Numbered from the stretch's first letter, positions 1-8,920 are shown. The stretch: 64,000 nucleotides of DNA from Streptomyces longispororuber (GCF_024448165.1 NZ_JAMOLN010000008.1:1-64000), one strand, 5' to 3'. Translations and numbers: made by a program. The notes: generated by a model not told the origin, from the letters alone.

Positions 1-1016
1 GGCTCGGGCGGGCCGTCGGGTTCGCCTATCTGCTGGCCGCGTTGCTGCCGGGGCCCGGCGTGTGGCTGCGCGGCCCGCACCCGTCCGGCCCGGGTCCGCT
101 GCATCAACTCCCGCTGCACGTCACTCCGTTGCTCCTCGGCCTGGTGCTGTACGCGGCCGGTCTGCAGGTCCCCGTGCGGGCACTCGGCCTCCTGGTGCGG
201 CGGCCCCGCGCCCTGCTCGCCGGGCTCGCGCTGCACCTGGCCGCGCCGCTGCTGATCGTGCCGCTCGTCGCCTTCGTGCTGCACCGCACACCGGACAGCG
301 ACGGCGGCAGCGGTCTGGTCACCGCGATGATCCTGATCGTGGCGATGCCGGTCGCGGCGGGCGCGACCGTGTGGACGGGCAAGGGGCAGGGGGACCAGCC
401 GACGATGGTGGGCCTCGTGCTGGCGTCCACGCTGCTCAGTCCGCTCACCGTCCCGGTCACCGTCCGGGCGCTGACCCCGCTGCTCAGCGGCGGCTACGCG
501 GGCAGCCTGGCCGCCGCCGGGCACGCGTCGGGCGGCGGCTTCGCGCTGACCGGCGTGGTGCTGCCGTGCGCGGCGGGCATCGGCTGCCGGCTCGCCCTGC
601 CCGCGGCGTGGCTGCGCCGCCTCCTCACCGGCGTCGTGCCGACGGCCCTGGCCGGTTCCCTCGTCCTGACGTACGCCAATGCCGGCGGAGCCCTGACCGC
701 CTTCCTCACCCACCCGCGCCCGCTGCTGCTGGCCGCCGCGCTGACCGTGGCCGGCGCGGTGTGCGCGCTGTCGTTCGCGGTGGGCCGGATCGCGGCCCGC
801 GCCCTGCGCCTGGACGCTCCGGCCGCCTCGTCGGTGACGCTGGCGTGCGGGATGAACAACAGCAGCGCGAGCGCCGTGCTGCTCACCACCGCGCTGCCCG
901 ACAAGCCGCACCTGCTGCTGCCGGTCCTCGCGTACGGGCTGCTCCAGAAGACCGCGGCGAACCGCGTCGTGCGCCCGCGCCCGCCCCGCGCCCGCGTCGT
1001 TAGGGTGGCCCGGTGA
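1..1016 (+). CDS. Partial BASS/SBF-like membrane transporter (5' end outside window)
   Basis: The reading frame is open from base 3, so the true start lies left of the window. The visible ~337 residues are almost entirely hydrophobic helices separated by short Arg-rich loops. Near the C-terminus is a GMNNSSASAVLL segment, which resembles the conserved Asn-rich helix crossing of bile-acid/sodium symporter (BASS, SBF-like) proteins. I infer a cation-coupled organic-anion transporter in the cytoplasmic membrane; the substrate cannot be read. The last ~20 residues are Arg/Pro-rich and low in information. The stop TGA overlaps the GTG of the next gene (GTGA), but that gene also has its own promoter element inside this coding sequence. 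Confidence 0.6.
   Translation, partial: LGRAVGFAYLLAALLPGPGVWLRGPHPSGPGPLHQLPLHVTPLLLGLVLYAAGLQVPVRALGLLVRRPRALLAGLALHLAAPLLIVPLVAFVLHRTPDSDGGSGLVTAMILIVAMPVAAGATVWTGKGQGDQPTMVGLVLASTLLSPLTVPVTVRALTPLLSGGYAGSLAAAGHASGGGFALTGVVLPCAAGIGCRLALPAAWLRRLLTGVVPTALAGSLVLTYANAGGALTAFLTHPRPLLLAAALTVAGAVCALSFAVGRIAARALRLDAPAASSVTLACGMNNSSASAVLLTTALPDKPHLLLPVLAYGLLQKTAANRVVRPRPPRARVVRVAR
1001..1006 (+). promoter_or_regulatory. -10 element TAGGGT of leaderless Nudix gene
   Basis: TAGGGT fits the actinobacterial TANNNT -10 consensus and ends 6 bases before the GTG at 1013. Transcription would start at or next to the start codon. No Shine-Dalgarno sequence precedes that codon. Confidence 0.5.
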
Positions 1017-1504
1017 CCACCCTTGACTACGCCACATACATAGCCGGGCTGCCCCGCGTCCTGGCCGGCGCCGCCACCCTGTTCCGGGACGGGGACGGCC
1101 GGGTCCTGCTCGTCGAGCCGAACTACCGGGAGGGCTGGGCGCTGCCCGGCGGGACCGTGGAGTCGGACGACGGGGAGACGCCGCGGCAGGGCGCACGGCG
1201 CGAGACGCTGGAGGAGATCGGGCTCGACGTCGCGCCGGGCCGGCTGCTCGTCGTGGACTGGGTGCCCGGCGCCGGACGCCCGCCGCTGGTGGCGTACCTC
1301 TACGACGGTGGTGTCCTCACCCCCGAGCAGGTCAAGGCGATCAGGCTCCAGGAGGCGGAGCTGCTGTCGTGGCGGTTCGTGGCGCGGGCCGAGCTCGGTC
1401 CGCACCTGCCGGGCCCGCTGGGGCGCCGGGTGGCCGCCGCGCTCGACGCGCTCGCCGACGGCGGCGGCGCGGTGGAGCTGGAGAACGGCGAACCCGTGGC
1501 CTGA
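1013..1504 (+). CDS. Nudix hydrolase
   Basis: A 163-residue Nudix-fold phosphohydrolase, which would cleave a nucleoside diphosphate linked to another moiety using a divalent metal. The Nudix box spans about residues 46-71: GGTVE, then GET, then the RRETLEEIGL helix that supplies the metal-binding glutamates. Compared with the canonical spacing there are two extra residues (SD at 51-52) between the first Gly pair and the Gly-Glu. The GTG start sits in a GTGA overlap with the preceding stop and behind a leaderless-type -10. The substrate cannot be predicted; ADP-ribose or NADH-like compounds are possible given the Sir2 and macrodomain genes within 6 kb, but that is only context. Confidence 0.85.
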   Translation: MTTLDYATYIAGLPRVLAGAATLFRDGDGRVLLVEPNYREGWALPGGTVESDDGETPRQGARRETLEEIGLDVAPGRLLVVDWVPGAGRPPLVAYLYDGGVLTPEQVKAIRLQEAELLSWRFVARAELGPHLPGPLGRRVAAALDALADGGGAVELENGEPVA

Positions 1505-1560
1505 ACGACCCCCTCCGGTTTTCGGAGGTCCACACAAGGCCGCACCTCGGGACTTGGTCA

Positions 1561-1574
1561 TCTACGCGCGTTGA
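1561..1574. promoter_or_regulatory. Imperfect TCTACG-NN-CGTTGA dyad upstream of nucleoside hydrolase
   Basis: TCTACGCGCGTTGA is a near-palindrome that runs into a TTGACA hexamer (1571-1576), a possible -35. It matches the perfect TCTACG-CC-CGTAGA palindrome at 34655-34668 in 12 of 14 positions. It is a candidate operator; no convincing -10 follows at 17 bp. Confidence 0.4.
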
Positions 1575-1643
1575 CAACTCGTGTGGCGCCCGGTGAGCTT
1601 TGCGTGGACAGTTTTCCCAACCGGAGCAAAGGGGCTCGAACCG

Positions 1644-2591
1644 TTGGCCAGGAAGATCATCCTCGACTGCGACCCGGGGCACGACGACGCGATCGCGATG
1701 CTGCTCGCGCACGGCAACCCGGACATCGACCTCGTCGCCGTGACCACCGTGGTCGGCAACCAGACCCTGGAGAAGGTGACCCGCAACGCCCTGTCCGTGG
1801 CGGCGATCGCGGGCATCACCGGCGTCCCGTTCGCGGCGGGCTGTCCGCGCCCCCTGGTCCGGGAGATCGAGACGGCGCCGGAGATCCACGGCGAGAGCGG
1901 CCTCGACGGCCCGGACCTGCCCGAGCCCGCCTTCGGACTCGACCGCCGGCACGCCGTCGACCTCATCATCGACACCGTGCTGGCGCACGAGCCGGGCGAG
2001 ATCACCCTCGTGCCGACGGCGGGACTGACGAACATCGCGCTGGCCGCCCGCAAGGAGCCCCGCATCGTCGAGCGGGTCCGCGAGGTCGTGCTGATGGGCG
2101 GCGGCTTCCACGAGGGCAACTGGAGCCCGGTCGCCGAGTTCAACATCGTGATCGACCCCGAGGCCGCGCACATCGTCTTCAACGAGAAGTGGCCGCTGAC
2201 CATGGTCGGCCTCGACCTCACCCACCAGGCCCTGGCCACCCCCGCCGTCGAGGAGCGGATCAGGGCCGTCGGCACGGAGCCGGCCCGCTTCGTCCTGGAG
2301 CTCCTCGACTTCTTCCGCGAGGCCTACCGCGAGAACCAGGGCTTCGAGCATCCGCCGGTGCACGACCCGTGCGCCGTCGCGTACGTCATCGACCCGGCCG
2401 TGATGACCGTGCGCAGGGCACCCGTCGACATCGAGCTGCGCGGCGCGCTCACCCTCGGCATGACGGTGACCGACCTGCGCTCCCCCGCGCCCGCCGACTG
2501 CCACACCCAGGTCGCCGTCGACCTCGACCACGACCGGTTCTGGGACCTGGTCGTGGACGCCCTCGTCCGCATCGGAGACCCCGCAGCATGA
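1644..2591 (+). CDS. Inosine-uridine preferring nucleoside hydrolase
   Basis: Cytoplasmic nucleoside hydrolase that splits ribonucleosides into base and ribose. The N-terminal DCDPGHDDA signature (residues 8-16) supplies the Asp cluster that binds calcium and the ribose. VLMGGGF, the downstream ENIVID-like segment (EFNIVIDPEAA) and the C-terminal HDPCAVAYVIDP segment also fit the family. I place the start at TTG 1644 because an AAGGGG ribosome site lies 9 bases upstream and the resulting 315 residues match the family's usual length; an in-frame GTG at 1581 would add 21 poorly conserved residues. The gene overlaps the next by ATGA, so hydrolase and transporter are co-translated. It may salvage or degrade purine/pyrimidine nucleosides. 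Confidence 0.9.
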   Translation: MARKIILDCDPGHDDAIAMLLAHGNPDIDLVAVTTVVGNQTLEKVTRNALSVAAIAGITGVPFAAGCPRPLVREIETAPEIHGESGLDGPDLPEPAFGLDRRHAVDLIIDTVLAHEPGEITLVPTAGLTNIALAARKEPRIVERVREVVLMGGGFHEGNWSPVAEFNIVIDPEAAHIVFNEKWPLTMVGLDLTHQALATPAVEERIRAVGTEPARFVLELLDFFREAYRENQGFEHPPVHDPCAVAYVIDPAVMTVRRAPVDIELRGALTLGMTVTDLRSPAPADCHTQVAVDLDHDRFWDLVVDALVRIGDPAA

Positions 2592-4030
2592 ACGTCGCCG
2601 CCTCCCCCCACACCCCGGCCGGCGACCCCCGCGCGGGACGCCCGGCCCGGGTCGGCGCCCTCATGGTCGCGCTGCTCGCGGCCAGCTTCGCCTTCCAGCT
2701 CAACGCCTCGATGCTCAGCCCCGCCCTGAGCACGATGGCCAAGGAGCTGCACACCACCGACTCCGCCATCGGCGTCACCCAGACGGCCTTCTTCACGGCC
2801 GCCGCGCTGTTCTCGCTGTTCCTGCCGCGCCTGGGCGATCTGATCGGCCGCCGCCGGGTGCTCACCGCGATGATGGTCCTGATGGCCATCGGCTGTGTGG
2901 TCTCCGCGCTCGCCGGGTCCGTCGGGATGCTCGCGGTCGGCCGCGTCGTCCAGGGCGCGTCCGGGCCGACGATCCCGCTCGCGCTGATCATGCTGCGCGT
3001 CGAGGTGCCCGACCCCAAGCGGTACGGCACGCTGCTCGGCGTCGTCACGGCCGTCAACGGCGGCATCGCGGGCGTCGACTCGTTCGCGGGCGGTTCGCTC
3101 GCCGAGCACCACGGCTACGCCTCGATCTTCTGGGTCATGACGGCCTTCGCCGCCCTCGCGGCGCTGCTCGTCCGGTTCTTCGCGCCCGAGTCGCGGGCGG
3201 ACGAGCGGCCGCCGATGGACTGGCCGGGCGTCGCACTCCTCGTCGTCTCCGTCGGCGCGCTGCTGATCGCGTTCAACGAGGCGGGCAAGCTCGGCGACGC
3301 GAACTGGGCGCTGGCGACCGGTCTGACCGTGCTGTCCGCGCTCGCGTTCTGGGCGTTCTGGCGGATGGAGAACCGTGCGAAGCATCCGCTGGTCACCACG
3401 CACCTGCTGAAGCGGCGCGCCACCTGGTCGCTGCTGCTGTCGACGATGCTCACCATGACCGGCGTCTTCGCGATCATGAACGGGCTGCTGCCCGGCTTCG
3501 CCCAGGACACGGCGGTCGGCCTCGGACTCGGCGCCCAGGGCGCCACCTGGTGGACGCTCACCCCGTACGCGCTCGCGGGCCTGGCCATGGGCCCCCTCGC
3601 GGGCCGTCTCGCGGCGACGTACGGCTACGGCCGCGTCCTGCGCATCGGCCTGGTCGCCACGGCCGCGGCCACGGTGCTGGCGCTGCTGACCCTGCACACC
3701 GACTCGTCGGGCCTGCTGCTCACCTCGTCGATCCTGCTCGGCGTGACCTACGCGGGCACGGTCAACATCATGCTCAACGGGCTGGGCATCCTGCTCTCCC
3801 CGCCCGAGAACCCGGGCTTCCTGCCGGGCCTGAACGCGGGCTGCTTCAACCTGGGCGCGGGCCTGAGCTTCGTCGTCCTCTACGCGGCGGTGAACGCGGT
3901 CGCCCCGTCCGACGGGTCGTCCGTCGGGGGCTACAGCGCCGGGGTCGTGGCGGGTCTCGTCCTCATCGTCGCGGCCCTGTTCACCTCGCTGCTCATCCCG
4001 AAACCGGTGGACGCGACCGAGGCCCCCTGA
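2588..4030 (+). CDS. MFS transporter
   Basis: A 480-residue major facilitator superfamily protein with about twelve to fourteen hydrophobic helices. The loop motif GDLIGRRRVL (motif A, between helices 2 and 3) and the GGxLAEHHGYASIFWV region after helix 5 place it in the drug:proton antiporter DHA2-like group. The ATG at 2588 overlaps the nucleoside hydrolase stop (ATGA), which is unusual for an MFS efflux pump and suggests transport of a nucleoside, base or analogue. The direction of transport is not readable from sequence. The C-terminus is short and cytoplasmic (KPVDATEAP). Confidence 0.8.
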   Translation: MNVAASPHTPAGDPRAGRPARVGALMVALLAASFAFQLNASMLSPALSTMAKELHTTDSAIGVTQTAFFTAAALFSLFLPRLGDLIGRRRVLTAMMVLMAIGCVVSALAGSVGMLAVGRVVQGASGPTIPLALIMLRVEVPDPKRYGTLLGVVTAVNGGIAGVDSFAGGSLAEHHGYASIFWVMTAFAALAALLVRFFAPESRADERPPMDWPGVALLVVSVGALLIAFNEAGKLGDANWALATGLTVLSALAFWAFWRMENRAKHPLVTTHLLKRRATWSLLLSTMLTMTGVFAIMNGLLPGFAQDTAVGLGLGAQGATWWTLTPYALAGLAMGPLAGRLAATYGYGRVLRIGLVATAAATVLALLTLHTDSSGLLLTSSILLGVTYAGTVNIMLNGLGILLSPPENPGFLPGLNAGCFNLGAGLSFVVLYAAVNAVAPSDGSSVGGYSAGVVAGLVLIVAALFTSLLIPKPVDATEAP

Positions 4031-4032
4031 CC

Positions 4033-4038
4033 TACGGT
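4033..4038 (+). promoter_or_regulatory. -10 element TACGGT of leaderless sir2 gene
   Basis: TACGGT fits TANNNT and is followed by exactly 7 bases and the ATG at 4046, the usual leaderless geometry in Streptomyces. It lies just after the MFS stop, so the deacylase is transcribed separately. Confidence 0.55.
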
Positions 4039-4045
4039 GGGCGCC

Positions 4046-4768
4046 ATGACCCTGGTTGCGATCCTCTCCGGCGCCGGCATCAGCACGGACTCCGGCATCC
4101 CCGACTACCGCGGTCCGAACGGGGTGTGGCGCAAGGATCCGGACGCCGAGAAGCTCGTCACGTACGAGTACTACATGAACGACCCGGAGATCCGGCGCCG
4201 CGCCTGGCAGGTGCGGCGCCGGGCGCACACCCTGACCGCCGAGCCGAACGCGGCGCACCGCGCGATCGCCGACCTGTCGGCGTCCGGCGTCGCGGTCCGG
4301 GTCCTCACGCAGAACGTGGACGGGCTGCACCAGCTCGCCGGGCTGCCCGCCCGCAAGGTGCTCGAACTGCACGGCTCCGCGCGGCGGTTCGTGTGCACGG
4401 CGTGCGGGGAGCACGGCGCGATGGAGGCGGCGCTGGCCCGGGTCGAGGCGGGCGAGGACGATCCCGGCTGTCTGCTCTGCGGCGGCATCCTGAAGTCGAC
4501 GACGGTGATGTTCGGCGAGCGCCTCGACCCGATGGTGCTCGCCGAGGCGGTCTCGATCACCAAGGCCTGCGAGGTGTTCCTCGCGGTCGGCTCCAGCCTC
4601 CAGGTGCAGCCCGCGGCGGGTCTGGCCGGGCTGGCCGCGGAGCACGGCGCCCGCCTGGTGGTGGTGAACGCCGAGCCGACCCCGTACGACGACGTCGCCG
4701 ACGAGGTTGTACGGGAGCCGATCGGCACGGCGCTGCCGCGCCTGCTGGGCGAACTCGCCGGAGCCTAG
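4046..4768 (+). CDS. cobB: Sir2-family NAD-dependent protein deacylase
   Basis: A 240-residue sirtuin that removes acyl groups from lysine while consuming NAD and releasing O-acyl-ADP-ribose and nicotinamide. Visible signatures are GAGISTDSGIPDYRG (NAD loop, residues ~7-21), TQNVDGLHQLAG, the catalytic His109 in LELHGS, a zinc-finger tetrad C117/C120 and C142/C145, and VGSSLQVQPAAGL near the C-terminus. The start is ATG 4046 rather than the in-frame GTG at 4037 because a leaderless -10 sits 7 bases upstream. The gene converges on ogt; both stop codons lie inside one hairpin. A macrodomain protein 3 kb away could act on the O-acyl-ADP-ribose product. Confidence 0.93.
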   Translation: MTLVAILSGAGISTDSGIPDYRGPNGVWRKDPDAEKLVTYEYYMNDPEIRRRAWQVRRRAHTLTAEPNAAHRAIADLSASGVAVRVLTQNVDGLHQLAGLPARKVLELHGSARRFVCTACGEHGAMEAALARVEAGEDDPGCLLCGGILKSTTVMFGERLDPMVLAEAVSITKACEVFLAVGSSLQVQPAAGLAGLAAEHGARLVVVNAEPTPYDDVADEVVREPIGTALPRLLGELAGA

Positions 4769-4798
4769 GGGCCGAAGGGTCCGGCCGTCCGGCCCTAG
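4765..4798. terminator. Bidirectional hairpin between sir2 and ogt
   Basis: CTAGGGGCCG at 4765-4774 pairs with CGGCCCTAG at 4790-4798, with one bulged G. Each arm contains one of the two converging stop codons. It is a likely two-way terminator without a U-tract, as is common in Streptomyces. Confidence 0.55.
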
Positions 4799-5289
4799 AA
4801 GAGGGCCGTGCCGCGCTCGAAGTCGAGCAGGCGGCGCTTGCGGTCGAGGCCGCCGCCGTAGCCCGTGAGGTCGCCGTTCGCGCCGATCACGCGGTGGCAG
4901 GGGACGATGACGCCGACCGGGTTCTTGCCGTTGGCGAGGCCGACGGCGCGGGAGGCGGCCGGGTTGCCGAGGGCCTCGGCGAGTTCTCCGTAGGTGCGGG
5001 TCTCGCCGTACGGGATCTGCCGGAGCTGCGCCCAGACGGAGCGCTGGAACGGGGTGCCGGCCAGGTCCAGCGGCACGTCGAACTCCGTCAACTCGCCCTG
5101 GAAGTAGGCGTTCAGCTGGTCGATGACGGCGCCGAAGGGGCGCTCGTCGCGGGCCCCGAAGGTCTCCTCGGCGGGGCGGTGGCGCTGGTCGGTCATGTAG
5201 AGGCCGGACAGGGTGGCGTCGGTGGCGACGAGGGTGAGCGGGCCGTAAGGGCTGTCGATGACGGTGTGCTGCTTCATGGGGTGATTCAT
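4795..5289 (-). CDS. ogt: Methylated-DNA--[protein]-cysteine S-methyltransferase
   Basis: A suicide repair protein that transfers methyl groups from O6-methylguanine or O4-methylthymine to its own cysteine. The acceptor is Cys131 in the PCHRVIG motif, preceded by the helix-turn-helix-like segment ending GLANGKNPVG. At 164 residues it has the normal Ogt length, with the short N-terminal domain and no Ada Zn domain. It lies 12 bases behind the AlkA-type gene on the same strand, so the two form an alkylation-repair operon. Start choice: ATG 5289 (MNHPMKQ); ATG 5277 is an alternative. Confidence 0.95.
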   Translation of the reverse strand: MNHPMKQHTVIDSPYGPLTLVATDATLSGLYMTDQRHRPAEETFGARDERPFGAVIDQLNAYFQGELTEFDVPLDLAGTPFQRSVWAQLRQIPYGETRTYGELAEALGNPAASRAVGLANGKNPVGVIVPCHRVIGANGDLTGYGGGLDRKRRLLDFERGTALF

Positions 5290-5301
5290 GGGGTGCTTCC
5301 C

Positions 5302-6828
5302 TTACGCGGGCAGGAAGTTGATGGGGTGGTCGTCGGTGGCCCACAGGTACTGGGTGGCGTACGCGCGCCAGGGCCGCCAGGCCGCGGCCCGCGCGGTGAG
5401 CGCCGCCGGGGTGTGGGGCAGGCCGAGCTCCTGGGCGGCGCGGCGCATGCCGAGGTCGGTGGGCAGGAAGGCGTCCGGGTCGCCGAGGGCCCGCATCGCG
5501 ATGGCCTCGATGGTCCAGGGCCCGAAGCCGGACAGTTCGGCGAGCCGGGCGCGGACCTCGGTCCAGTCCGACTCGGGTCCCAGCGCCAGCTCGCCGTCGG
5601 CGAGCCGGCGGACGAGCGTGGTGAGGGTCGTGCGCCGGCTGCGCGGCAGGGCGAGGGACTCCGGGTCGAGCGAGGCGAGGGCGGCGGGGTCCGGGAAGAG
5701 GTGGGTGAGACCGCCCTCCGGGTCGTCGACCGGTTCGCCGTGGGCGAGGACGAGACGGCCGGCGTGGGTGCGGGCGGCCGCGGTGGAGACCTGCTGGCCG
5801 AGCACGGCCCGTACGGCGAACTCGGCCTCGTCGACGGTGCGCGGCACGCGGCGGCCCGGCGCCTTGTCGACCAGGGGCGCGAGCAGCGGGTCGGTGCGCA
5901 GCTGGTCGTCGACGGCGACGGGGTCGGCGTCGAGGTCGAGCAGCCGGCGGCAGCGGCTGATGGCGACGGTCAGATCGCGCTGGTCGGTGAGGATCAGCCG
6001 GCAGCCGATGTGCCCGGCACCCGGGGTGAGGGCGACGATGCCGTGCCCGTACGGGAGACGCAGGGTGCGCCGGTACGCGCCGTCGCGCCACTCCTCGACG
6101 CCCGGCACGGCGGTCGCCGCGAGGTGCCCGAAGAGGTTGTCGGGGTTGAGCGGGGCGCGGAACGGCAGCCGCAGGGTGAGCGCGCCGCCTCGGGCGGTCG
6201 GGCGGCCCTTGGGCGCGCGGGTGCGCAGTTCACCGGGGGTGAGGGCGAAGACCTCGCGGACGGTGTCGTTGAAGGTGCGGATGGAGGAGAAGCCCGCGGC
6301 GAACGCGATGTCGGCCATGGGCAGCGCGGTCGTCTCGATCAGCAGGCGTGCGGTCTGGGCCCGCCCGGCGCGGGCGAGTGCGAGGGGGCCCGCGCCCAGT
6401 TCGGCGAGGAGCTGGCGCTCGACCTGCCGCTCGCTGTAGCCGAGGCGCCGGGCGAGCCCCGGAACGCCGTCGCGGTCCACGACGCCGTCGCCGATCAGGC
6501 GCATCGCGCGGGCGGTGACGTCGGCGCGCCGGTTCCATTCCGGGGAGCCGGGGGTGGTGTCGGGGCGGCACCGCTTGCAGGCCCGGAATCCGGCCTGCTG
6601 GCAGGCGGCGGCGCTCGGGTGGAACACCATGTTCTCCGGCTTGGGCGGCACGACCGGGCAGCCGGGCCTGCAGTAGATGCGGGTGGTCAGGACGGCGGTG
6701 AAGAACACCCCGTCGAACCGGGTGTCCTTGGCCTGCACCGCCCGCACGCACCGCTCGGTGTCGAGGTGCATGGCGGTGGTGGGGCGGTCCGGGCCGGGAG
6801 CCGCGCTGTGAGCCTTTTCGGTGGACAT
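5302..6828 (-). CDS. alkA: Ada-type DNA-3-methyladenine glycosylase (AlkA) with AraC regulator domain
   Basis: A multidomain alkylation-response protein of about 508 residues. In order it has an Ada Zn/methyl-acceptor domain with the cysteine set in IYCRPGCP and FRACKRCRP; an AraC-type helix-turn-helix (residues ~85-165, LGYSERQVERQLLAELG and IAFAAGFSSIRTF); an AlkA N-terminal domain; and a helix-hairpin-helix glycosylase domain with LSGFGPWTIEAIAMRAL and the candidate catalytic Asp in LPTDLGMRR. It therefore combines sensing of phosphotriester methylation, transcription activation and excision of 3-methyladenine. I use ATG 6828, where GATGCT-N6-ATG resembles a leaderless promoter; the frame extends to 6858. 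Ogt follows in the same operon. Confidence 0.93.
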   Translation of the reverse strand: MSTEKAHSAAPGPDRPTTAMHLDTERCVRAVQAKDTRFDGVFFTAVLTTRIYCRPGCPVVPPKPENMVFHPSAAACQQAGFRACKRCRPDTTPGSPEWNRRADVTARAMRLIGDGVVDRDGVPGLARRLGYSERQVERQLLAELGAGPLALARAGRAQTARLLIETTALPMADIAFAAGFSSIRTFNDTVREVFALTPGELRTRAPKGRPTARGGALTLRLPFRAPLNPDNLFGHLAATAVPGVEEWRDGAYRRTLRLPYGHGIVALTPGAGHIGCRLILTDQRDLTVAISRCRRLLDLDADPVAVDDQLRTDPLLAPLVDKAPGRRVPRTVDEAEFAVRAVLGQQVSTAAARTHAGRLVLAHGEPVDDPEGGLTHLFPDPAALASLDPESLALPRSRRTTLTTLVRRLADGELALGPESDWTEVRARLAELSGFGPWTIEAIAMRALGDPDAFLPTDLGMRRAAQELGLPHTPAALTARAAAWRPWRAYATQYLWATDDHPINFLPA

Positions 6829-6956
6829 GGCTCCAGCATCGGGCATGGTGAGCGGCACGGCTGGCGGAAATCCGACATCTACGTGGGGCCCGGGTGCCCC
6901 GGGTGCGGGTCAGGCCGCGGCCGGCCGCCCCATCGTCCGGAGCACCGGCCCGCCGG

Positions 6957-7505
6957 CTATCCGTCCTCGGCCAGGTGCCGGGCGAACGCCTCCTCGGCCC
7001 GGTCGTCGAAGACCACGAACCGCACCTCCTCGACCGTGCCCGGTACGGCCGAGCGCACGGTCCGCACCGCGATCCGCGCCCCGTCGTCCAGGGGCCAGCC
7101 GTAGATCCCGGTCGAGATCGCCGGGAAGGCGACGGTCCGCGCGCCCAACTGGTCGGCCACGCGCAGCGATTCGCGGTAGCACGACACCAGGAGCTCCGAC
7201 CGGTCCTCCGTCGCCGACCAGCGCGGCCCCACCGTGTGGATGACGTGCCGCGCGGGCAGCAGGCCCGCGGTCGTCGCCACCGCGCGGCCCGTGGCGAGTC
7301 CCTTGCCGTAGTGCGAGGCCCGCAGCTTCCGGCACTCCGCGAGGATCTCGGGGCCGCCGCGCCGGTGGATGGCGCCGTCCACTCCCCCGCCGCCGAGCAG
7401 CGACGAGTTCGCGGCGTTGACCACGGCGTCCACCTGCTGCGCGGTGATGTCACCGCGGACCAGGACCAGTCGGGGAGTGGTACGAGGATCCATGCCGGGA
7501 TTCAT
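6957..7505 (-). CDS. Macrodomain protein, O-acetyl-ADP-ribose deacetylase-like
   Basis: A 182-residue single macrodomain of the MacroD type, which hydrolyses O-acetyl-ADP-ribose or removes ADP-ribose from acidic residues. It shows the ADP-ribose pocket [18 protein letters not shown] (about residues 30-47), VGPRW in the middle, and [21 protein letters not shown]. The spacing matches the bacterial YmdB/MacroD family. Its ATG overlaps the upstream FAD oxidoreductase stop (ATGA), so the two are translationally coupled. An in-frame ATG at 7493 (MDPRTT) is an alternative start. With Sir2 only 2.2 kb away a shared NAD/ADP-ribose chemistry is plausible, but that is inference. Confidence 0.9.
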   Translation of the reverse strand: MNPGMDPRTTPRLVLVRGDITAQQVDAVVNAANSSLLGGGGVDGAIHRRGGPEILAECRKLRASHYGKGLATGRAVATTAGLLPARHVIHTVGPRWSATEDRSELLVSCYRESLRVADQLGARTVAFPAISTGIYGWPLDDGARIAVRTVRSAVPGTVEEVRFVVFDDRAEEAFARHLAEDG

Positions 7506-8920
7506 GACGCGCGCAGCCTCCTCCAGACGGCCTTCGCCGCGTTGTGTCCCGACATGCCGTGCACGCCGGGTCCCGGCGGGGACGACGACGAGCAGATGAA
7601 GACCGCGGGATGCGGGGTGGTGTACGGGGACAGGGACAGCTTGGGGCGCAGCAGGAGCTGGAGGCCGCTGGCCGCTCCCGCGGCGATGTCACCGCCCACG
7701 TAGTTCGCGTTGCGCGCGACCAGTTCGCGCGGGCCCGCGGTCGCGCGGGCGAGCACCAGGTCCCTGAACCCCGGGGCGAATCGCTCCAGTTGACGCTCGA
7801 TGGCATCCGTCAGGTCACCGTCCCAGCCGTTCGGGACGTGCCCGTACGCCCAGAACGTGTGCTTGCCCGCGGGCGCCCGCGTCGGGTCGGCGACGCCCGG
7901 CTGCACGGTGATCAGGAACGGCACGTCGGGCGCCCGGTCCTCCTGCGAGACGGCCCGCAGGGCGCGGCGGATGTCCGAGCCGTACGGGCCCACCTGGACG
8001 GTGCCGGCCGACCTGGCCTCCGGGGCGGTCCACGGCACGGGTCCGTCGAGCGCGTAGTCGACCTTGAAGACGGCCGCCCCGTACCGGAACCGGTCGTAGT
8101 AGCGGCCGAGGCCCGCGATCCGGGCGAGGGCGCTGGGCGAGGTGTCGAAGACGTAGGCGCGGGCGGGTGGCAGGTCGTCGAGCCGCTTGACCTCGTAGTC
8201 GGTGTGGATCGCGCCGCCGAGGTCCTTCAGGTATCCGGCGAGCGCGTCGGAGATCGCCTGGGAGCCGCCGCGGGCGACGGGCCAGCCGCGGGCGTGGGCG
8301 GCGAGGGCGAACACGAGGCCGATCGCGGACGTCGCGAAGCCGCCGAGCGGGGCGATGACGTGGGCGACCAGGCCCGAGAGCAGGGCGCGCGCCTTCTCGT
8401 CGCGGAACCGGCGCAGCAGCAGCGTCGACGGCGGCAGTCCGACGAGGCCGAACCGGGCGAGGGTGACCGGGTCGCGCGGCAGCGCCGTGCGGGGCAGCGC
8501 CATGAAGTCCCGCACGAGGTCGTCCCAGTGCGGCAGCAGCGGGTCGATCAGCCGCCGGTACGCGCCCGCGTCCCGCGGCCCGAACGACGCGGCGGTCTCG
8601 CCGACGGACCGGGACAGGACGGCGGCGGTGCCGTCCGGGAACGGGTGCGCCATCGGCAGCTCGGGGTGCGCCCACCGCAGCCCGTACCGCTCCAGCGGCA
8701 GGGCGCGGAACGCCGGGGAGTTGATGCCCAGCGGGTGCGCCGCCGAGCACGGGTCGTGGCGGAACCCGGGCAGCGTCAGCTCCTCGGTGCGCGCCCCTCC
8801 GCCGATGGTGTCCTTGGCCTCGAACACGGCCACGGAGAGGCCCCTCCTGGCCAGTTCGACGGCGGCGGTCAGCCCGTTGGGCCCCGCACCCACCACGACG
8901 GCATCGAGCATCGACGGCAC
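7502..8920 (-). CDS. FAD-dependent oxidoreductase, phytoene-desaturase-like
   Basis: A 472-residue flavoprotein. The N-terminal [20 protein letters not shown] is the dinucleotide-binding fold with GxGxxG, followed by [21 protein letters not shown], the second FAD contact typical of CrtI/amine-oxidase-like NAD(P)/FAD oxidoreductases. The C-terminal [15 protein letters not shown] and [23 protein letters not shown] segments also match that group. The substrate is unknown; no carotenoid genes are adjacent. I choose GTG 8920 because GAAGGAG lies 7 bases upstream; ATG 8911 is the alternative. It is the first gene of a two-gene unit with the macrodomain protein. Confidence 0.85.
   Translation of the reverse strand: MPSMLDAVVVGAGPNGLTAAVELARRGLSVAVFEAKDTIGGGARTEELTLPGFRHDPCSAAHPLGINSPAFRALPLERYGLRWAHPELPMAHPFPDGTAAVLSRSVGETAASFGPRDAGAYRRLIDPLLPHWDDLVRDFMALPRTALPRDPVTLARFGLVGLPPSTLLLRRFRDEKARALLSGLVAHVIAPLGGFATSAIGLVFALAAHARGWPVARGGSQAISDALAGYLKDLGGAIHTDYEVKRLDDLPPARAYVFDTSPSALARIAGLGRYYDRFRYGAAVFKVDYALDGPVPWTAPEARSAGTVQVGPYGSDIRRALRAVSQEDRAPDVPFLITVQPGVADPTRAPAGKHTFWAYGHVPNGWDGDLTDAIERQLERFAPGFRDLVLARATAGPRELVARNANYVGGDIAAGAASGLQLLLRPKLSLSPYTTPHPAVFICSSSSPPGPGVHGMSGHNAAKAVWRRLRAS

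Noticed and set aside
2324..6091. 1255-residue open frame on the minus strand
   Set aside because: It is an antisense shadow of the nucleoside hydrolase, MFS, Sir2 and Ogt genes. The predicted protein is Arg/Pro/Ala-rich without domain signatures, as expected from a high-GC reverse frame.
7502..8920. Carotenoid biosynthesis gene (phytoene desaturase)
   Set aside because: The FAD fold is CrtI-like, but no crtB, crtE or crtY gene is near and the neighbour is a macrodomain protein.
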